A stretch of DNA of 64,000 nucleotides, taken from the NCBI GenBank assembly GCA_964036045.1, contig OZ038379.1:185652495-185716494 (forward strand), written 5' to 3'. The notes below the pieces were generated by a model that saw only the letters and a program-made list of their open reading frames with translations, was not told the origin of the DNA and did no database searches. This DNA is from Eutreptiella sp. 'Long Island Sound 2002' (taxonomy: Eukaryota; Euglenozoa; Euglenophyceae; Eutreptiales; Eutreptiaceae). Positions 38,587 through 50,045 of this stretch are shown in pieces (positions within the stretch are counted from its first letter, which is position 1; the number at the start of each line of letters is the position of its first letter). The position numbers were made by a program, and so were the translations under genes.

Positions 38587-41500
38587 CTGGCAGACTGAAA
38601 ACCGATGCTCATGGGGAGGGGTCCCTGATACCCCAACATAGACCCCTCGATGATTCCCACGACCACGCGCTGATCATTTTCAGGCACGCAACACGGGGGA
38701 AATTGATGTTCAAAAATCCCGCGGTGCCACTTCACAGCCCAATTGATGAGCCATCACCACTTCTCAGACCGCCCTTTTCTAAGGGCTCCCGTGTTTGTTG
38801 CGTAATCGCAGTCCTTCATTACGGCCCCCAACAGCCCCACTATTTCCCTTCCCCCTGACATCGGAGGGCGGCTGACGCGATCTGCATGGCATGGCCAACA
38901 CACGGCACATTCCCCTCCCCCCATTTCCTCTTTTCCCTCGCCCCTTCCCCCAAGTACATCCCCCTGACAGCGGAGGCCAGCTGCAGCATTACCCTGCTGA
39001 CACATGCCACGCCCCCCCCACCTCTTCTGCTTTAACCCCCCCCCCAGCAGAAGAACACAAAGTCAAAATGAGAATACGCAGTCAAAATAAGAACACCAAA
39101 AAAATAACAACACGCGCATGCTCTTATAGGGGGGCGGGGTACGCGGAGGCACAAGCCCAAGCCACGCAGCACCGCAGAGCACGCCGAGAGGGACAGCACA
39201 GGGCAAGCCCACCCGCACATAGGAAGGCCCGCCACCCCCGCTGCTTGGCAGACAGGGTGTGTGTGGTGTGCCTCGCCTGGCTCTCACGATAGAGGGCAAA
39301 GGCCGATTATAGTCCTGGACGCTGTGCGACGGGTTTAGCGGGGGGGTCACGGGCCAGGGGCTGGCGACGCTGACCCCCTCCCGTCCCCCGCCCACCCTTG
39401 GCATCGCAGCGCGACGGAAGGACTGGCTCTCACGTTAGAGGCAGTCCGGGAGCCCCCGAGGCTCTCTTCGGACCGGAGAGGATAGCTCAAAGCCCAAAGT
39501 CCAAACGACGTAATCCATAACTGGAGCGGGTGCAAACGCGGTGATGCATGGTCACAATTGAAGAGCCAAATACATGGGAACAACAGCCCCACAGTGGGCC
39601 AGGAGTGCGGTGGCGCATCCCGTTCCCCATTGCGCATGGTAGTGCGTGGTCCAGCCCCCCCCCCCCCCAAGCCCCAAGCCCCCCCAGAGTTGCTGAATTT
39701 TTGGAGGCGCCAAAGGGGCCGAAGAAAATTTGGCCCAATCTTTTAAGGGGCGGGGGGGGGGGAGGTCCAGGGGGAGGGGTCCCCCCCCCCCCCTGTGGTG
39801 CCGAGTTGTCAAAAGGATCCCTGAAGGCCACCCCACGAACCATTGGTGGTGCCTGGGTGCCCCTGGACAGGCGCGGGGCCCACCGACACTTGCGCCAGGA
39901 TCTTCATGCGCCTTACAACAGCTCTCGGGCGGGGTCACGGTTGTGTTTGGGTGCGGTGGGAGCTCCGTTGCAGCGTCGCTTCGCAAAACTCCCCCCGTCT
40001 CTGTGCAAGCGGGCAGGTCACTACAGCGGGTACAAGCTGCAGCTTGCGTGCGGCTGAAGGACGTTGTCGGGGGGTGGCTGGTGGCAAATCACCCACGCAA
40101 CAAGGACAGCACCTGCACTGGGGCATGCCATGATGGTACCGGAGGGCCCCCGGGTTGTCTGGCACGAATGGATCTGCTCTGGGACGGTGTTGATGAAAAA
40201 AAAGGAAGAAAATCCCCAAAACCAAACAATGTCCCACGGTGAACGGCCAGCAGTGCCACTGATACCGTTGCCGTGAGGGTTCTCCTGTCTTGTCATGTAT
40301 GTCTTGCGTGGGGAGCTGTATCAGACAAGGGACCACGTCAGCCAGGGACATCCGGTCACACGGAAATGATGCGGGCAGCCGCAAAATATGTCCAATGGAT
40401 TGCCTACAAGCCCTCCCTCGTTTGTGTCTTCCCTCTCTTCGGGCTGTCTTGCCCGTGTGCGGTCAAAGGCCCACATTCGGGTGTTGGGTGCAGCAGCAGA
40501 CGAGTGCGTAGTGTCACGCGCTCCATGTAAGACCGCTGCCCCCGCAAAGCCACACCCGCTGGCCTGATGATGGCACCGGCAGACTCACGCGGGTCAGAAT
40601 GGCCGAACGTCAGAGCTGAGGCCGCGCTGGGGACGGCTGAATACCTTGATCGCTTGATGTGTTATCGGCGGCGAACATCTGCGTGCGCAATTGATCCAAG
40701 GAAACAGCCTGTGGGTCCAAAAGAAAGAAACTGCTGGTTGGCAGGGCAGCCTTGGAGCCCCTGCTCCTTTCAGAAACAGGGGGCGTCGCATATCAGCAAT
40801 CCGGACAATGGAAATTAGAAGAAGGCAAAAGAAGGGATCGGCCAAACCGACAAATATTGTCGGTACCCTCTACCAATTGTCGACAAATTGTCCAGCCAAC
40901 CTTTCCGCCGCAGGTTCATTGGAAAAGGCGAGGGGCGATGGCCTGTGGCTCGCGGGGCCCAGAAGGAGGTTGTCTGAAAAAATATGACAGAAGAGGGGGG
41001 TAGGAATCTAGGGGCTAGGAGATTCACTCCACTTTTCAGCCCCACCTTGGGCCCCGACAAGGCCTCCGCCAGGTGATGGATCTGCTGGTACCCACACGTG
41101 TTGCGGTGCTTTGTTGACCATGGGTAGCCTGAGTGGAAAAGAAATTCAAAATCATGGGAATGTTTTTGCACTACGTGCGCACTGCAGCTAGAAATACATG
41201 CTAGAAATATCACTGGAACAGAAACCCACCCAAAACCCCAGCCATTGTTGCACAACAGGGCAAGGCAGCAAGAGGAACATCAAAAATAATCTGACATCCA
41301 CCCTTGTACAACAATGTATCCATGAACAATCAAATTCGTCATTGAAAATACAACTATGCAGTGGCATACAAGATGCACACACGTTCAAGTGGCAAGGGCC
41401 ACACTCAGATATGTAACCTTGATAGTGTGCCCACAACAGGCAAACAACACCGTCATTGTTCTCTTCTTCCTCTCTGGATGCCTCCTCCTGTGCCCACACG

Positions 41501-42266
41501 GACTCAGGCACTTGAGGCCATAGGGCTGATACCTCATTTGCCTTCACAAGATGGGATCCACTGGGACAGGGGAACGAGAGGAAATACACGTGTCAACCCA
41601 ACGTCCATCACGGAGCATTCCGTTTCCAGCCCTCACCACAAAGACAATGCCTTGGCTTTGCCAGGGCCGTGCTTGCCCGACCAAGTGGGAGCACTTGACA
41701 TGGCACCGGACTCAAGCGTGGTGGGCCCTAGGCTGCAGCTGAGGTGTTTCACCCCCCCCCCCCCCCCACCCACCCCCTACACTGCTCTAGGGGCGGTTTT
41801 CATTGGGTTTGGGACCTTTTCTGGGGAATTTTGCGAAATGTGCATGCACAGTACAAAGATGCCCGCCCCCCAAAATGGGTGTTGGTCGGCAGCATGTTGT
41901 ACATGATATTCCACAGATCAGCACTGCGATTCGCGAGCACCCTTGAAGAACCGCTGGGTGGGTGAATGGGAGCGGTGGCCAAAACAGCACTGATGGAAAC
42001 GGGGCCTGTAGCAACTTTCATCGTTGCGTGCGCAAGCAACTGAACCCACTTCGGAGTTGGAGAAACCCAAGCAGCCCGACACACGTGGCGCAACAATCTA
42101 TTGTGTTGTGTTCAATGTTGATGCCCCATGAGAAGTGCATTGACGGTGGCAGTCCTTCCTCTCATTCACGATTCACCTCCAAAATTGTGGGGAGGCCGCA
42201 AGCGCACCGCAGCCAAAGCCATGCACAACGCACTCCATCACACTTGGCAAGCCAAGGCTGCTTGCG

Positions 42267-42268
<2 letters not shown>
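38587..42268. other. Gene-poor stretch upstream of the giant gene
   Basis: This holds the likely promoter side of the minus-strand giant gene, but I see no clear TATA box or other element. Poly-C/G tracts occur at about 39656-39668, 39756-39764 and 39780-39793. A minus-strand frame at 41589-41430 reads like protein (Glu-rich, with Trp and Cys) and ends near CAAG|GTTACA, a weak donor. No domain is recognisable anywhere in the stretch. Confidence 0.35.

Positions 42269-42318
<50 letters not shown>
42269..42318 (+). repeat. (GT)n microsatellite
   Basis: A pure GT dinucleotide run of about 25 units. Confidence 0.97.
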
Positions 42319-42320
<2 letters not shown>

Positions 42321-42844
42321 GTCCCCACGGCTCAAGGCAGCTGTGCGGGCCTTAGGCTCAGCAACACTGTCCGCTCAGCTGTCAACATGACCCTGGGGCA
42401 GGAGAGAGGAGAGAAACAGCGATGATAGGCAAGCCCTACCGGGGGGGGGGGGGATAATTTTGTGCGGGGATCACCAGTGAAAATTTTGGTAGAGGTAAAT
42501 TTCGCCACCATCGCAAGTCCCCAAGCTTACACTGCCTCACGCACACAGTGCACTGCCAAAGCCCCCGGATTTCGCCAGAGGAAAATTTCCTGAAAGACGA
42601 AATTCCCCATGAAATTATCCCCGTCCGACATAATCCCCCCCCCCCCCATGCATTGCTTGAGGGCCGCCCAGACATACAACCCCTGCTGATGGATGGCCGC
42701 CACCTACAGGCGACGCCTGTCGGTCAAGCGCCACCACTGACAGGCGCCGCGGCACACCCTGCGGGGCTGACGCGCCTGATCTGTCGTGCAGTGCCTCTCA
42801 CGTTTCCAAAACCTCCCCCCCCCCCCCCGTGCGCAAGCGCCAGC

Positions 42845-43440
42845 CCGGTCAGGAAAGTGACGGTCAGACCGGGTCCTGGTGCTTAGACAAGGTGGTGCAA
42901 CCGCGCGACACACAGTACCAAAAGAAATCACACCAAAGCGCAGTGGGGGTGCAGTACCAAGCAGAATGGTTATGAGCAGGAGGACTCATCACAAGCATGA
43001 CACAGCCCCTGTTCCCCTCTACGATCGGCACACAATCAGGTTCTGTTAAGTTTCTGACCATAAAGACCGTGGTCAGAAAAACGACGGTGAGACCGGGTCC
43101 CGGTGCTTAGACAAGGCGGTGTGCGGTACCAGCCAAGCCAGGAGTAACGACATCAGTCATGGCTGAAAATCACATCAACACAAACAGCAGTGGGCTGCAG
43201 TAGCAAGCATTATGTTGTTATGAGCAGGAGGACTCATCCCAAGCATGACACAGCCCATCTTTCCCTCTACAATCGGCACACAATCATGCTTTGCCAACTT
43301 TCTGACCGTAAAAGCTGTGGTCAGAAAATTCGGTAAAAGTGACGGTCAGACCGGGTCCCGGTGCTTGGACAAGGCGGTGCTTGCGCAAGGGGGGGGTAAG
43401 TTGAGGCACTGTACTCTCGAAAAGCTGACATGAGGCAAGG
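42845..43440 (+). repeat. Tandem repeat block of about 230-260 bp units
   Basis: The core GACGGTCAGACCGGGTCC, followed by CGGTGCTT and GACAAGGCGGTG, occurs at about 42858, 43083 (with one change) and 43343. The intervening block TATGAGCAGGAGGACTCATC plus following sequence is duplicated at 42971 and 43220. A fourth copy of the last unit lies at 44660. The units have no obvious coding capacity. Confidence 0.8.
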
Positions 43441-43560
43441 ATGGGACACGGTGCCCGTGTGTGTGTGTGCCCGGCGATACACAACTACGGCTCCTTTGAT
43501 TGCAAATGCGTCTGTGCAATCAAATTACTGCAGTCTGAGGCGGGGGGGGGGGTTGCGGTC
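43317..43560 (+). repeat. Direct duplicate of about 240 bp, copy 1
   Basis: From GTGGTCAGAAAATTCGG to the poly-G tract near 43543 this stretch is nearly identical to 44660-44898, including a GTGTGTG run and GCAAATGCGTCTGTGCAATC. Differences are single bases and the length of the simple tracts. Confidence 0.88.
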
Positions 43561-43577
43561 CGGGGGGGGGGGGGTCG

Positions 43578-43830
43578 AATCCCATTGCGAAAGATTGCGG
43601 GGAAATTGCAGAAAAATTGCGGCAATTTGCGAGAAAATTGCGATACCGTGAGCAACAGGAGCAACAGGAGTACGAGGGGCACTGAACGCAGCAACTCAGA
43701 ACGGTGGCCCCGGACCACACGCAAGATGAGCAAGTCAGAAAAATTGCGGAAAAAGTGCGGGAAAATTGCGGGAAAATGCCATAAATTGCGGAAAATTGCG
43801 AAATTGCGAAAAATTGCGGACCTCAATCCC
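43578..43830 (+). repeat. Degenerate AAATTGCGG repeats
   Basis: Two clusters, about 43578-43634 and 43738-43822, consist of irregular units of 8-13 bases around AAATTGCGG or AAAATTGCG. The spacing is variable, so the block looks like a decayed minisatellite. Confidence 0.8.
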
Positions 43831-44150
43831 CCCCCCCCTTGTCTGAGGCAATCATCAGGTCTCACACCACGCAGCCACACACGCATATGCCATGCACCGC
43901 CTACGGACGGTGTCCACACGCCGCGGCCGTGTTGCCCTTGGGTGGGACGGAGCTAGCGCTGCGGCCGGCAAAAGCGCCGCCGCCGGACGGCTCCCCTCAG
44001 GCGACCTGCGCTCCGGCTGACATGAATGGAATGCAATCTGACGAGGAAAAACTGTTTGTCATTTTTTTTTCACTGAAAAATGTTGCATCCAAATTTGATG
44101 GATTTTCCTCCACTGAAACTTGTGTGTGCTGGAATACCTTGTACCTAAAC

Positions 44151-44580
44151 ATCCATTGCATGGCTCAGTAGGGACCAGCCCCGCCTGATTGTACCTGTCC
44201 CATGGCGTCACAGCTCCACAACCCTACAGCCCACAGCCTCGGTCCTGTGATTTTCGTGTGTTGTCGGCCAAAACACCAAACAGCTTGCGTTGTTTCATCT
44301 GCAGTTCTCTGACACCAGCGATATGCGGTGGTCAAGTGCCACGCCCCGGTGGCATGTGTCATATGGAGTGTCTGTATGTCTGTGTGCGCGTGTGTACATT
44401 TGTGGATGTTGCTGTGTGTGTCAGTGTGCGTGTCTGTGTGTTTTTTTTTCTTGACACCACATGTGTGTACTCACATGGGTCATCCGTTTTGCTTTATCAA
44501 TGTCTTTGTTTGTGGGTGAAGTGCGTGTCTTTCTGAACATATTTTCTTTTTCACTGAAACATGCCCAGGGCCGTCCCGTA
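44151..44580 (+). repeat. Intact copy of a 430-bp repeat (empty-site paralogue)
   Basis: This block is the inverted counterpart of 46886-47049 plus 48986-49258. Its first part, from CCATTGCATGGCTCAGTAGG, matches 49258-48986. Its second part, ending near CCGTCCCGTAGAAT, matches 47049-46886. It has no insertion at the junction: GTGTCAGT appears once, at 44418-44425. It therefore serves as the unoccupied target for the hAT-like insertion downstream. A T-rich GTGTGTG zone lies at its centre. Confidence 0.9.
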
Positions 44581-44659
44581 GAATTGTGTAGTGACACAAT
44601 GTCACACAATCATGTCCCTTCAGCCGACCTGCACTCCGGTTGCCAGGAGTAAGAAAGCT

Positions 44660-44898
44660 GTGGTCAGAAAATTCGGTAAAAGTGACGGTCAGACCGGGTC
44701 CCGGTGCTTGGACAAGGCGGTGCTTGCGCAAGGGGGGGGTAAGTTGAGGCACTGTACTCTCGAAAAGCTGACATGAGGCATGGATGGGACACGGTGCCCG
44801 TGTGTGTGTGCCCGGCGATACACGACCACGGCTCCTTTGATTGCAAATGCGTCTGTGCAATCAAATTACTGCAGTCTGAGGCGGGGGGGGGGGGGGGT
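44660..44898 (+). repeat. Direct duplicate of about 240 bp, copy 2
   Basis: Near-identical to 43317-43560, ending in a longer poly-G tract at about 44883-44897. The right flank is a candidate exon and not the AAATTGCGG repeats seen after copy 1. Confidence 0.88.
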
Positions 44899-44941
44899 TG
44901 CGGTCCGGGGGCTCCGCATGGCAGGACATGATGGCACAGAC

Positions 44942-45179
44942 CTTCAGCGACTCGGCCTCAGAAATGTACTCCAGATCAGAGAACGAGCCCCCCAACGGAT
45001 CGAGCCCCCGTTCGGGTGTCCCCAGCGAAAGCAGACTCGAGGAGCGGTGGCTGGAAGCACTAGACTCCCGGCGCACGGTGCTCACGGCCGTCTTCAGCAA
45101 CGACGTGAAGGACCCTCTTCCCAGTGACCCTTTGGCCCGCAGAACCATCTCGTCGAGCTCGGACCTCGACACCAGCGGC
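44942..45179 (-). CDS. Candidate 238-bp internal exon, Ser-rich unknown protein
   Basis: On the minus strand a polypyrimidine-rich acceptor (CTTTCGTGTCCGCGCAG) precedes an open stretch ending at CTGAAG|GTCTGT, a fair donor. The entry phase leaves one base to complete a codon. The translated segment is polar and Ser/Arg/Leu-rich, with Ser-Glu-Leu-Asp-Glu-Met near its start and Ser-Asp-Leu-Glu-Tyr-Ile-Ser-Glu-Ala-Glu near its end, unlike the low-complexity shadow frames nearby. I recognise no family and found no phase-matched partner exon in the window. The phase does not fit the last recognised GTPase exon directly. Confidence 0.35.
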
Positions 45180-45288
45180 CTGCGCGGACACGAAAGACAG
45201 ACCGATGGATGAAAGGCCAAAGCACTTCGCGGACCACTGCGATCCACCATGGGAGGATCTGGGCTAATGGGGGGGGGGGGGGCAGGGA

Positions 45289-45450
45289 TGCATTAGAAGG
45301 GAAGGGACATCAGAGGTGGCCCCAGAGGTGGTTAGTCAGGCGGTCGGAGGAGGTTGCCGAAGCAGTTAGGGGCAGTTACTATCGGTTACGAATGCCTCTG
45401 AGCCTGGCACTTGCCGTCAGGGAGACAGCGGCTGGGCATAGGCTGGGCGA
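45289..45450 (+). repeat. Dispersed repeat family R, copy 4 (first half, extended)
   Basis: Matches 7529-7690, including the upstream GCATTAGAAGG segment, with about 85-90 percent identity by eye. Confidence 0.75.
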
Positions 45451-45605
45451 GCTCGAGGGGGCGGGGCCTTCCAATGCATCCCTGGGGCAGGGGCAGACCG
45501 TAACATAAATGAGTAGAGAGAATGCGTGATGAAGCGATATGGCACACCTCCCAGTGATGCGTACGGACGCAAATTCAAGAGTGGGGTTGGGTGGGGGGGG
45601 GGGGG

Positions 45606-45670
45606 TAGGCACAAGGCCTTGGTGGTTAGCTCTGGTAGCCTGTGGCGGCGCCTATTGGCCTCTCGCCTTT
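45606..45670 (+). repeat. Dispersed repeat family R, copy 5 (partial second half)
   Basis: GGCACAAGGCCTTGG followed by GGCGGCGCCTATTGGCCTC matches the second half of copy 1, and again follows a poly-G tract. Confidence 0.65.
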
Positions 45671-46254
45671 GAACCTTCTGCTATGACCAGCAGGCATCCG
45701 TACTACTGCGGGCATCCACCTGCCTGGGGGCGAATCCAGAATGCAACTTCTGCCCATGGAGGGTGGGGGGGTTGCAGGGTCTGTTGGCCGAATGAAGCAT
45801 GAGGCACTGGCCTCATCCTGTGCATTACACTGCAGTCCCGTGTCCAACACAGGTCATCGCTGACGAGGTGGACAGGAAGCTCATGACTGACACAACGCAC
45901 GTGTTGATACTTCGATGTCTCCCGAGAACGTACCAAAATGCACACACAAACACCCGACAAAACAGAATGGCAAAAACATTCTGCCCACGCGTGCAGCAAC
46001 CCCCGTAGGAACTCTGGGCTAAGTCACGTGTGCACAGGCGGCAGACAGCACAAAGCTCAGAAAAGATAGGCTCGTCAGTGGCCTAGAAGACCATAGGTAC
46101 CTTTCTGTCACAAAGAATGGACACGAAGATTCCCGTGGCAGGGCCACAGACTGATGCAAGCAGTTGATATGCAGCGGTACGCCAAAAGCCGTCGCTAAGC
46201 TATAACCACCGGACCAGCAACCCCCCCCCCCCCCCCAAATTCAGTACCCTAGGG

Positions 46255-46645
46255 TACGTTGGCAGAATGCTCAATGAGGCCGGGGGGGTACTGATTTTGG
46301 GGGGGTACTAATTTTGGGGGGGGGACTAATTTTGGGGGGGTACTAATTTTGGGTGGGTGCGTGCCACATGTGGTTTTCCCGTGTAACAGGGGCTGATGCA
46401 GCTAATGCAGAGTCTTCTGCAGCTGTGGCCCATGCTCTGATGGTGTTTCCAGTACAAAAAAGCAAATGATACTGTCTTCATTCTTCAAATGACGCTTGCG
46501 GCTCTGAAAAAGTGTGATTTGTCAGTTTGCTCGTGCTCCATTGCTTGGGAGGCTCAAGGGGGTTTAATTTTGGCAGATTGCTTAATAGGGCCAGGGGGGG
46601 GGGGGGACTAAACTTGGAGGGTACTAAATTTGGAGGGGGGGGGTT
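46255..46645 (+). repeat. Duplicated GGGGTACTAATTTTGG minisatellite
   Basis: Units of GGGGGGTACTAATTTT occur about four times at 46281-46352. A diverged block at 46570-46645 starts with the same lead-in (TTGGCAGA-TGC-TAAT) and carries ACTAAATTTGGAGGG units. The two blocks look like an old duplication of about 80 bp. Confidence 0.75.
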
Positions 46646-47407
46646 AAAGAATTGTTAGGGATGCGTTCACAAACTGTGCCCATGCCACCTTTGCGCATTG
46701 TCTCTTGTTCCATGATCAATCACAATGCTTCTGCATGCAAATGGTACAAAGTGAGGACAGTCGCAACAGAGTCTTCCTCATGGTGCGGACGCATGACGGA
46801 GAGGGAATTACAGGAATTACAGGAGTAGCAATATGTGGCCGCCCGTGGTACGGGACGCACACACATAAACACACGGCCCGACGATTCTACGGGACGGCCC
46901 TGGGCATGTTTCAGTGAAAAAGAAAATATGTTCAGAAAGACACGCACTTCACCCACAAACAAAGACATTGATAAAGCAAAACGGATGACCAATGTGAGTA
47001 CACGCATGTGGTGTCAAGAAAAAAAAAACACAGACACGCACACTGACACCAGGGATCGCATAAACGCCCGTCAACAAGGGTGTTGACGGGTTGACGGGCA
47101 CATCAAGGAAAACCATGTTTTTTTTGTATTTTTTGTTTTTTTCCTCATTTTTTGGTTTCATTTTACACATACCAATGGCAAAAGCCTTTTGGGGTTATTT
47201 GATAGAAAAGGTGGGGTCCACTTTGGAGGTTTTGTACATACTATTGCATGCTTTCTATTGTTTTGTAGTTACTTTATTGCAAAACCTTGTTTATGGCTTG
47301 GCTGCACTTTGTTTGACTGTTATTTTTCATTGGTTTTTTTGCTTCGTTTTTGACGTTTATTTCCTGCATGGTTTTGCAGACATTGATAATTCTTGATTGC
47401 ACTCTGC

Positions 47408-47716
47408 ATGGTTGCTGTTACTTCCTGATGGCTGTGGATGGTCGCTGTTATTTCCTGATGGGCTCTGGATGATTGCTGTTAATTCCTGATGGGCTCTGGA
47501 TGGTTGCTGTTATTCCTTATGGGCTCTGGATCGTTGCTATTATTTTCTTGTGGGCTCTGGATGGTTGCTGTTATCTCCTGATGGGCTCTGGATGGTAGCT
47601 GTTAATTCCTGATGGCTATGGATGGTTGCTGTTATTTCCTGATGGCTATGGATGGTTGCTGTTATTTCCTGATGGGCTGTGGATGGTTGCTGTTATGTCC
47701 TGATGGGCTCTGGATG
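47408..47716 (+). repeat. 31-bp minisatellite, about 10 copies
   Basis: Units of 29-31 bases built on ATGGTTGCTGTTATTTCCTG followed by ATGGGCTCTGG repeat about ten times inside the hAT-like element. Copies vary by substitutions and one-base indels and do not keep a reading frame. Confidence 0.92.
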
Positions 47717-47764
47717 GTATCTTGGACGGCAACAGAAATCCCTGCAACCCCACCTTGTGCTTAC

Positions 47765-47975
47765 CATTGGTGCATGTGGTGACGTCCCCGTGCAGCTTGT
47801 CGCCACAACAAGCACACGCGGGTAGCACAGACGTTGGGCGGAAGAAGGACGACATGGATGTAGGTGAACTGCGGGGGGCGGAGGCCGCAGACGTTGGACG
47901 GGGATCGGCTTGGAAATCCTCAAAGGAGAACTCCCAGCCCTTGGCCGTGCCGCCTTTGCTAGCGGCCCGGGTGAC
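47765..47975 (-). CDS. Exon-like segment with a Cys cluster inside the hAT-like element
   Basis: On the minus strand an acceptor-like CACACCTAG precedes 70 open codons ending at ACCAATG|GTAAGC, a consensus donor. The translation contains Trp-Glu-Phe-Ser-Phe-Glu-Asp-Phe-Gln, a Ser/Pro/Thr-rich linker and Cys-Ala-Cys-Cys-Gly-Asp-Lys-Leu-His-Gly followed by Thr-Thr-Cys, a possible zinc-binding cluster. It could be a remnant of the transposon's own gene or a captured host fragment. It does not match a BED finger well enough to call. Splice phase does not join it to the GTPase exons upstream. Confidence 0.3.
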
Positions 47976-49259
47976 CTAGGTGTGGAAGATTTCCGTGCTT
48001 TGGGTCTTCAAGTGAGTGCCTGCATCAGTGACGGAGTTCAGGTGCACCCACTCGCCCCAATCTACGCGCCGTACCCAAAGTGGACGCATAAGAAGAGGCT
48101 AGAATGAGAGAGAAAGAGGACATAATTGCACTAGTCTTCCAACAAGCACCACCCCTTGACAACCTTTCCTCTAGGCCTTGAAACCCACACCCCTGCGCAA
48201 GAATCCTTCCACGGTCCCCGTTCCCCTCTGTCTAGCGAAAACCTCAACCCCAAACCCTTGAGCCCATGCAGAACCATGCCACATGACTACCAGCGCTTAC
48301 GTCTGGCTTGTCATACCCAAACTCTAGGCTCGCCTCGACGCGGCCGGTTGAGACCGGCTCTGCGGGGCGCACTTAACTGGGCTTGGGGGAGGCCCTTTAA
48401 CCCGTTAAGCATTAGTTAAGGCACTGGGGCAAGTGCTTTGCGTTAATTGCTTAATATACACATTTACCCCGCAGACAACTCTTGCCCAAGAGGATTGCCA
48501 CAACCCCCGACCTGTCTTGATGCGCTCTAAATAACCATGTGCACAACCTTGTTGAAGAATGCAGCCACGCGACCCTAGACCCTTGACCATGCCGTTGATA
48601 GCCGTGCTCGATGGAGTTCCTTTATTGCTCGCTCTTGGGTGCTATTCTCTTGGTTGCTCTTTATTGCTATATATATTGCTCGTTTTTTAGAGTTTCTATG
48701 TGGACACTAGTTCCATTGTTTCTAATCTGTGCTTGCAACTCATGGAGACCCTCCTGCTTAAAATGTGCCGGAGACAAGGCAAAACATACACTTTTGGTGC
48801 GATGATGGGCAACAACAAATGGAATATGCATATACCTCTGGAAAACACCGAAAAAGCACAAAAAAACACAAAAAAAACATTGAAAAACAGCCCAAACGGG
48901 GCCAAAACGGCAAATTAAACAAAATAAACGAATAAACATGTTTATTTTCATTTGACGGGCAGGCGGGGCAATTATGAAACCCCTGACTGACACATACAGC
49001 AACATCCACAAATGTACACACGCGCACACAGACATATAGACACTCCATATGACACATGCCACTGGGGCGTGGCACTTTACCACCGCATATCGCTGGTGTC
49101 AGAGAACTGCAGATGAAACAACGCAAGCTGTTTTGTGTTTTGGCCGACGACACACGAAAATCACAGGACCGAGGCTGTGGGCTGTAGGGTTGTGGAGCTG
49201 TGACGCCATGGGACAGATACAATCAGGCGGGGCTGGTCCCTACTGAGCCATGCAATGGA

Positions 49260-50045
49260 GGCAGCAGATTCCAACTGAGTTCTGGATTTGAGTGGGGCGG
49301 ATATTACTCAGTGGTGCATAGTACAGGGCTGTTTTTTGACGGGACCGGCATTCTTTGCCCTGCCTCACCGCACACCGAGGCTGTGAAGCTCTGGGGCTGT
49401 TTTACTGTGAGGCTGCGCCGGTGTGGGGCTATGGCAGCATGTGGCTTCGGAACTATAAGGCTGTGGGGCCGAGAGGATGTGCTGCTGTGATGCTGTGAGC
49501 TGTGCTTGTGGGCCTATAGAAAACTCCTCAGGAGCTGCAGGGCAGCCCTGGACGGCTTTTGTTCAACAAATAACAGCCACGCAGAAACACGGAGGGCTGC
49601 GCAGATACACTCACGACACACGGCGGGAAGAAAATTGCTCTGCGGGGGGGGGGGGGGTGACACGGAAACCCATCCCCCCCCCCCCCGCCCCCGCCGCCGT
49701 GACGGGAGGGGGGGGTTCAGGGCGGGGGTGCCCGACCTGCCGTGCCGGGGAGGGGGGGGGGGGTCAACCCAACATCGATGGCTCAAAATGATACCCACGT
49801 CGCCCTGATCATTTTGACTACTCAAATGTTGGGGGGGGGAAATCATTGGTGGAAAAAACCTTTTCGGGCCAAATTTTTGTGTTCCTGCGCCTTCAGCGCC
49901 AACATCCGTTCTTACACAAAACAAAGGGCCCGACACGGAACCCCATTTCTCCAACCTCACCCCCCCCCCCCCCCCGGTCGCCCAGACATACACAGAGATA
50001 CACACGAACACACACACGTAAGCCCACATACGGACCTGCACTCAC
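49260..50045. other. Low-complexity sequence downstream of the GTPase exon
   Basis: I see GCTGTG-rich sequence at 49370-49510 and poly-G/C tracts near 49645-49658, 49675-49686 and 49961-49975. A further GTPase exon encoding the C-terminal tail should lie on this side, but I could not identify it. Confidence 0.35.

Larger units (their letters stand above)
47050..48985. mobile_element. hAT-like DNA transposon, 1,936 bp, probably non-autonomous
   Basis: The element starts CAGGGATCGCATAA and ends, read on the minus strand, CAGGGGTTTCATAA, giving imperfect terminal inverted repeats of about 20 bases. It is flanked by ACTGACAC at 47042-47049 and again at 48986-48993, an 8-bp target duplication. 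The paralogous locus at 44151-44580 has this octamer once and no insertion. CAGGG ends plus an 8-bp duplication are typical of the hAT superfamily. I see no hAT transposase domain. Inside are a T-rich stretch, a 31-bp minisatellite and an exon-like segment. Subterminal GCCCGTCAA motifs recur near both ends, as expected of transposase-binding sites. Confidence 0.85.
46886..49258 (-). repeat. 430-bp repeat copy split by a transposon
   Basis: Positions 46886-47049 and 48986-49258 together equal the reverse complement of 44151-44580, with high identity. The two halves are separated by 1.9 kb that is absent from the other copy, and the bases at the split are duplicated. Confidence 0.9.

Noticed and set aside
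47091-47396. Hydrophobic plus-strand frame of about 100 codons, rich in Phe and Leu
   Set aside because: It is produced by a T-rich stretch of the hAT-like element; no membrane-protein family or start context supports it.
47765-47975. C-terminal exon of the GTPase gene
   Set aside because: The splice phase does not match the last GTPase donor, and the segment lies within a transposon insertion.
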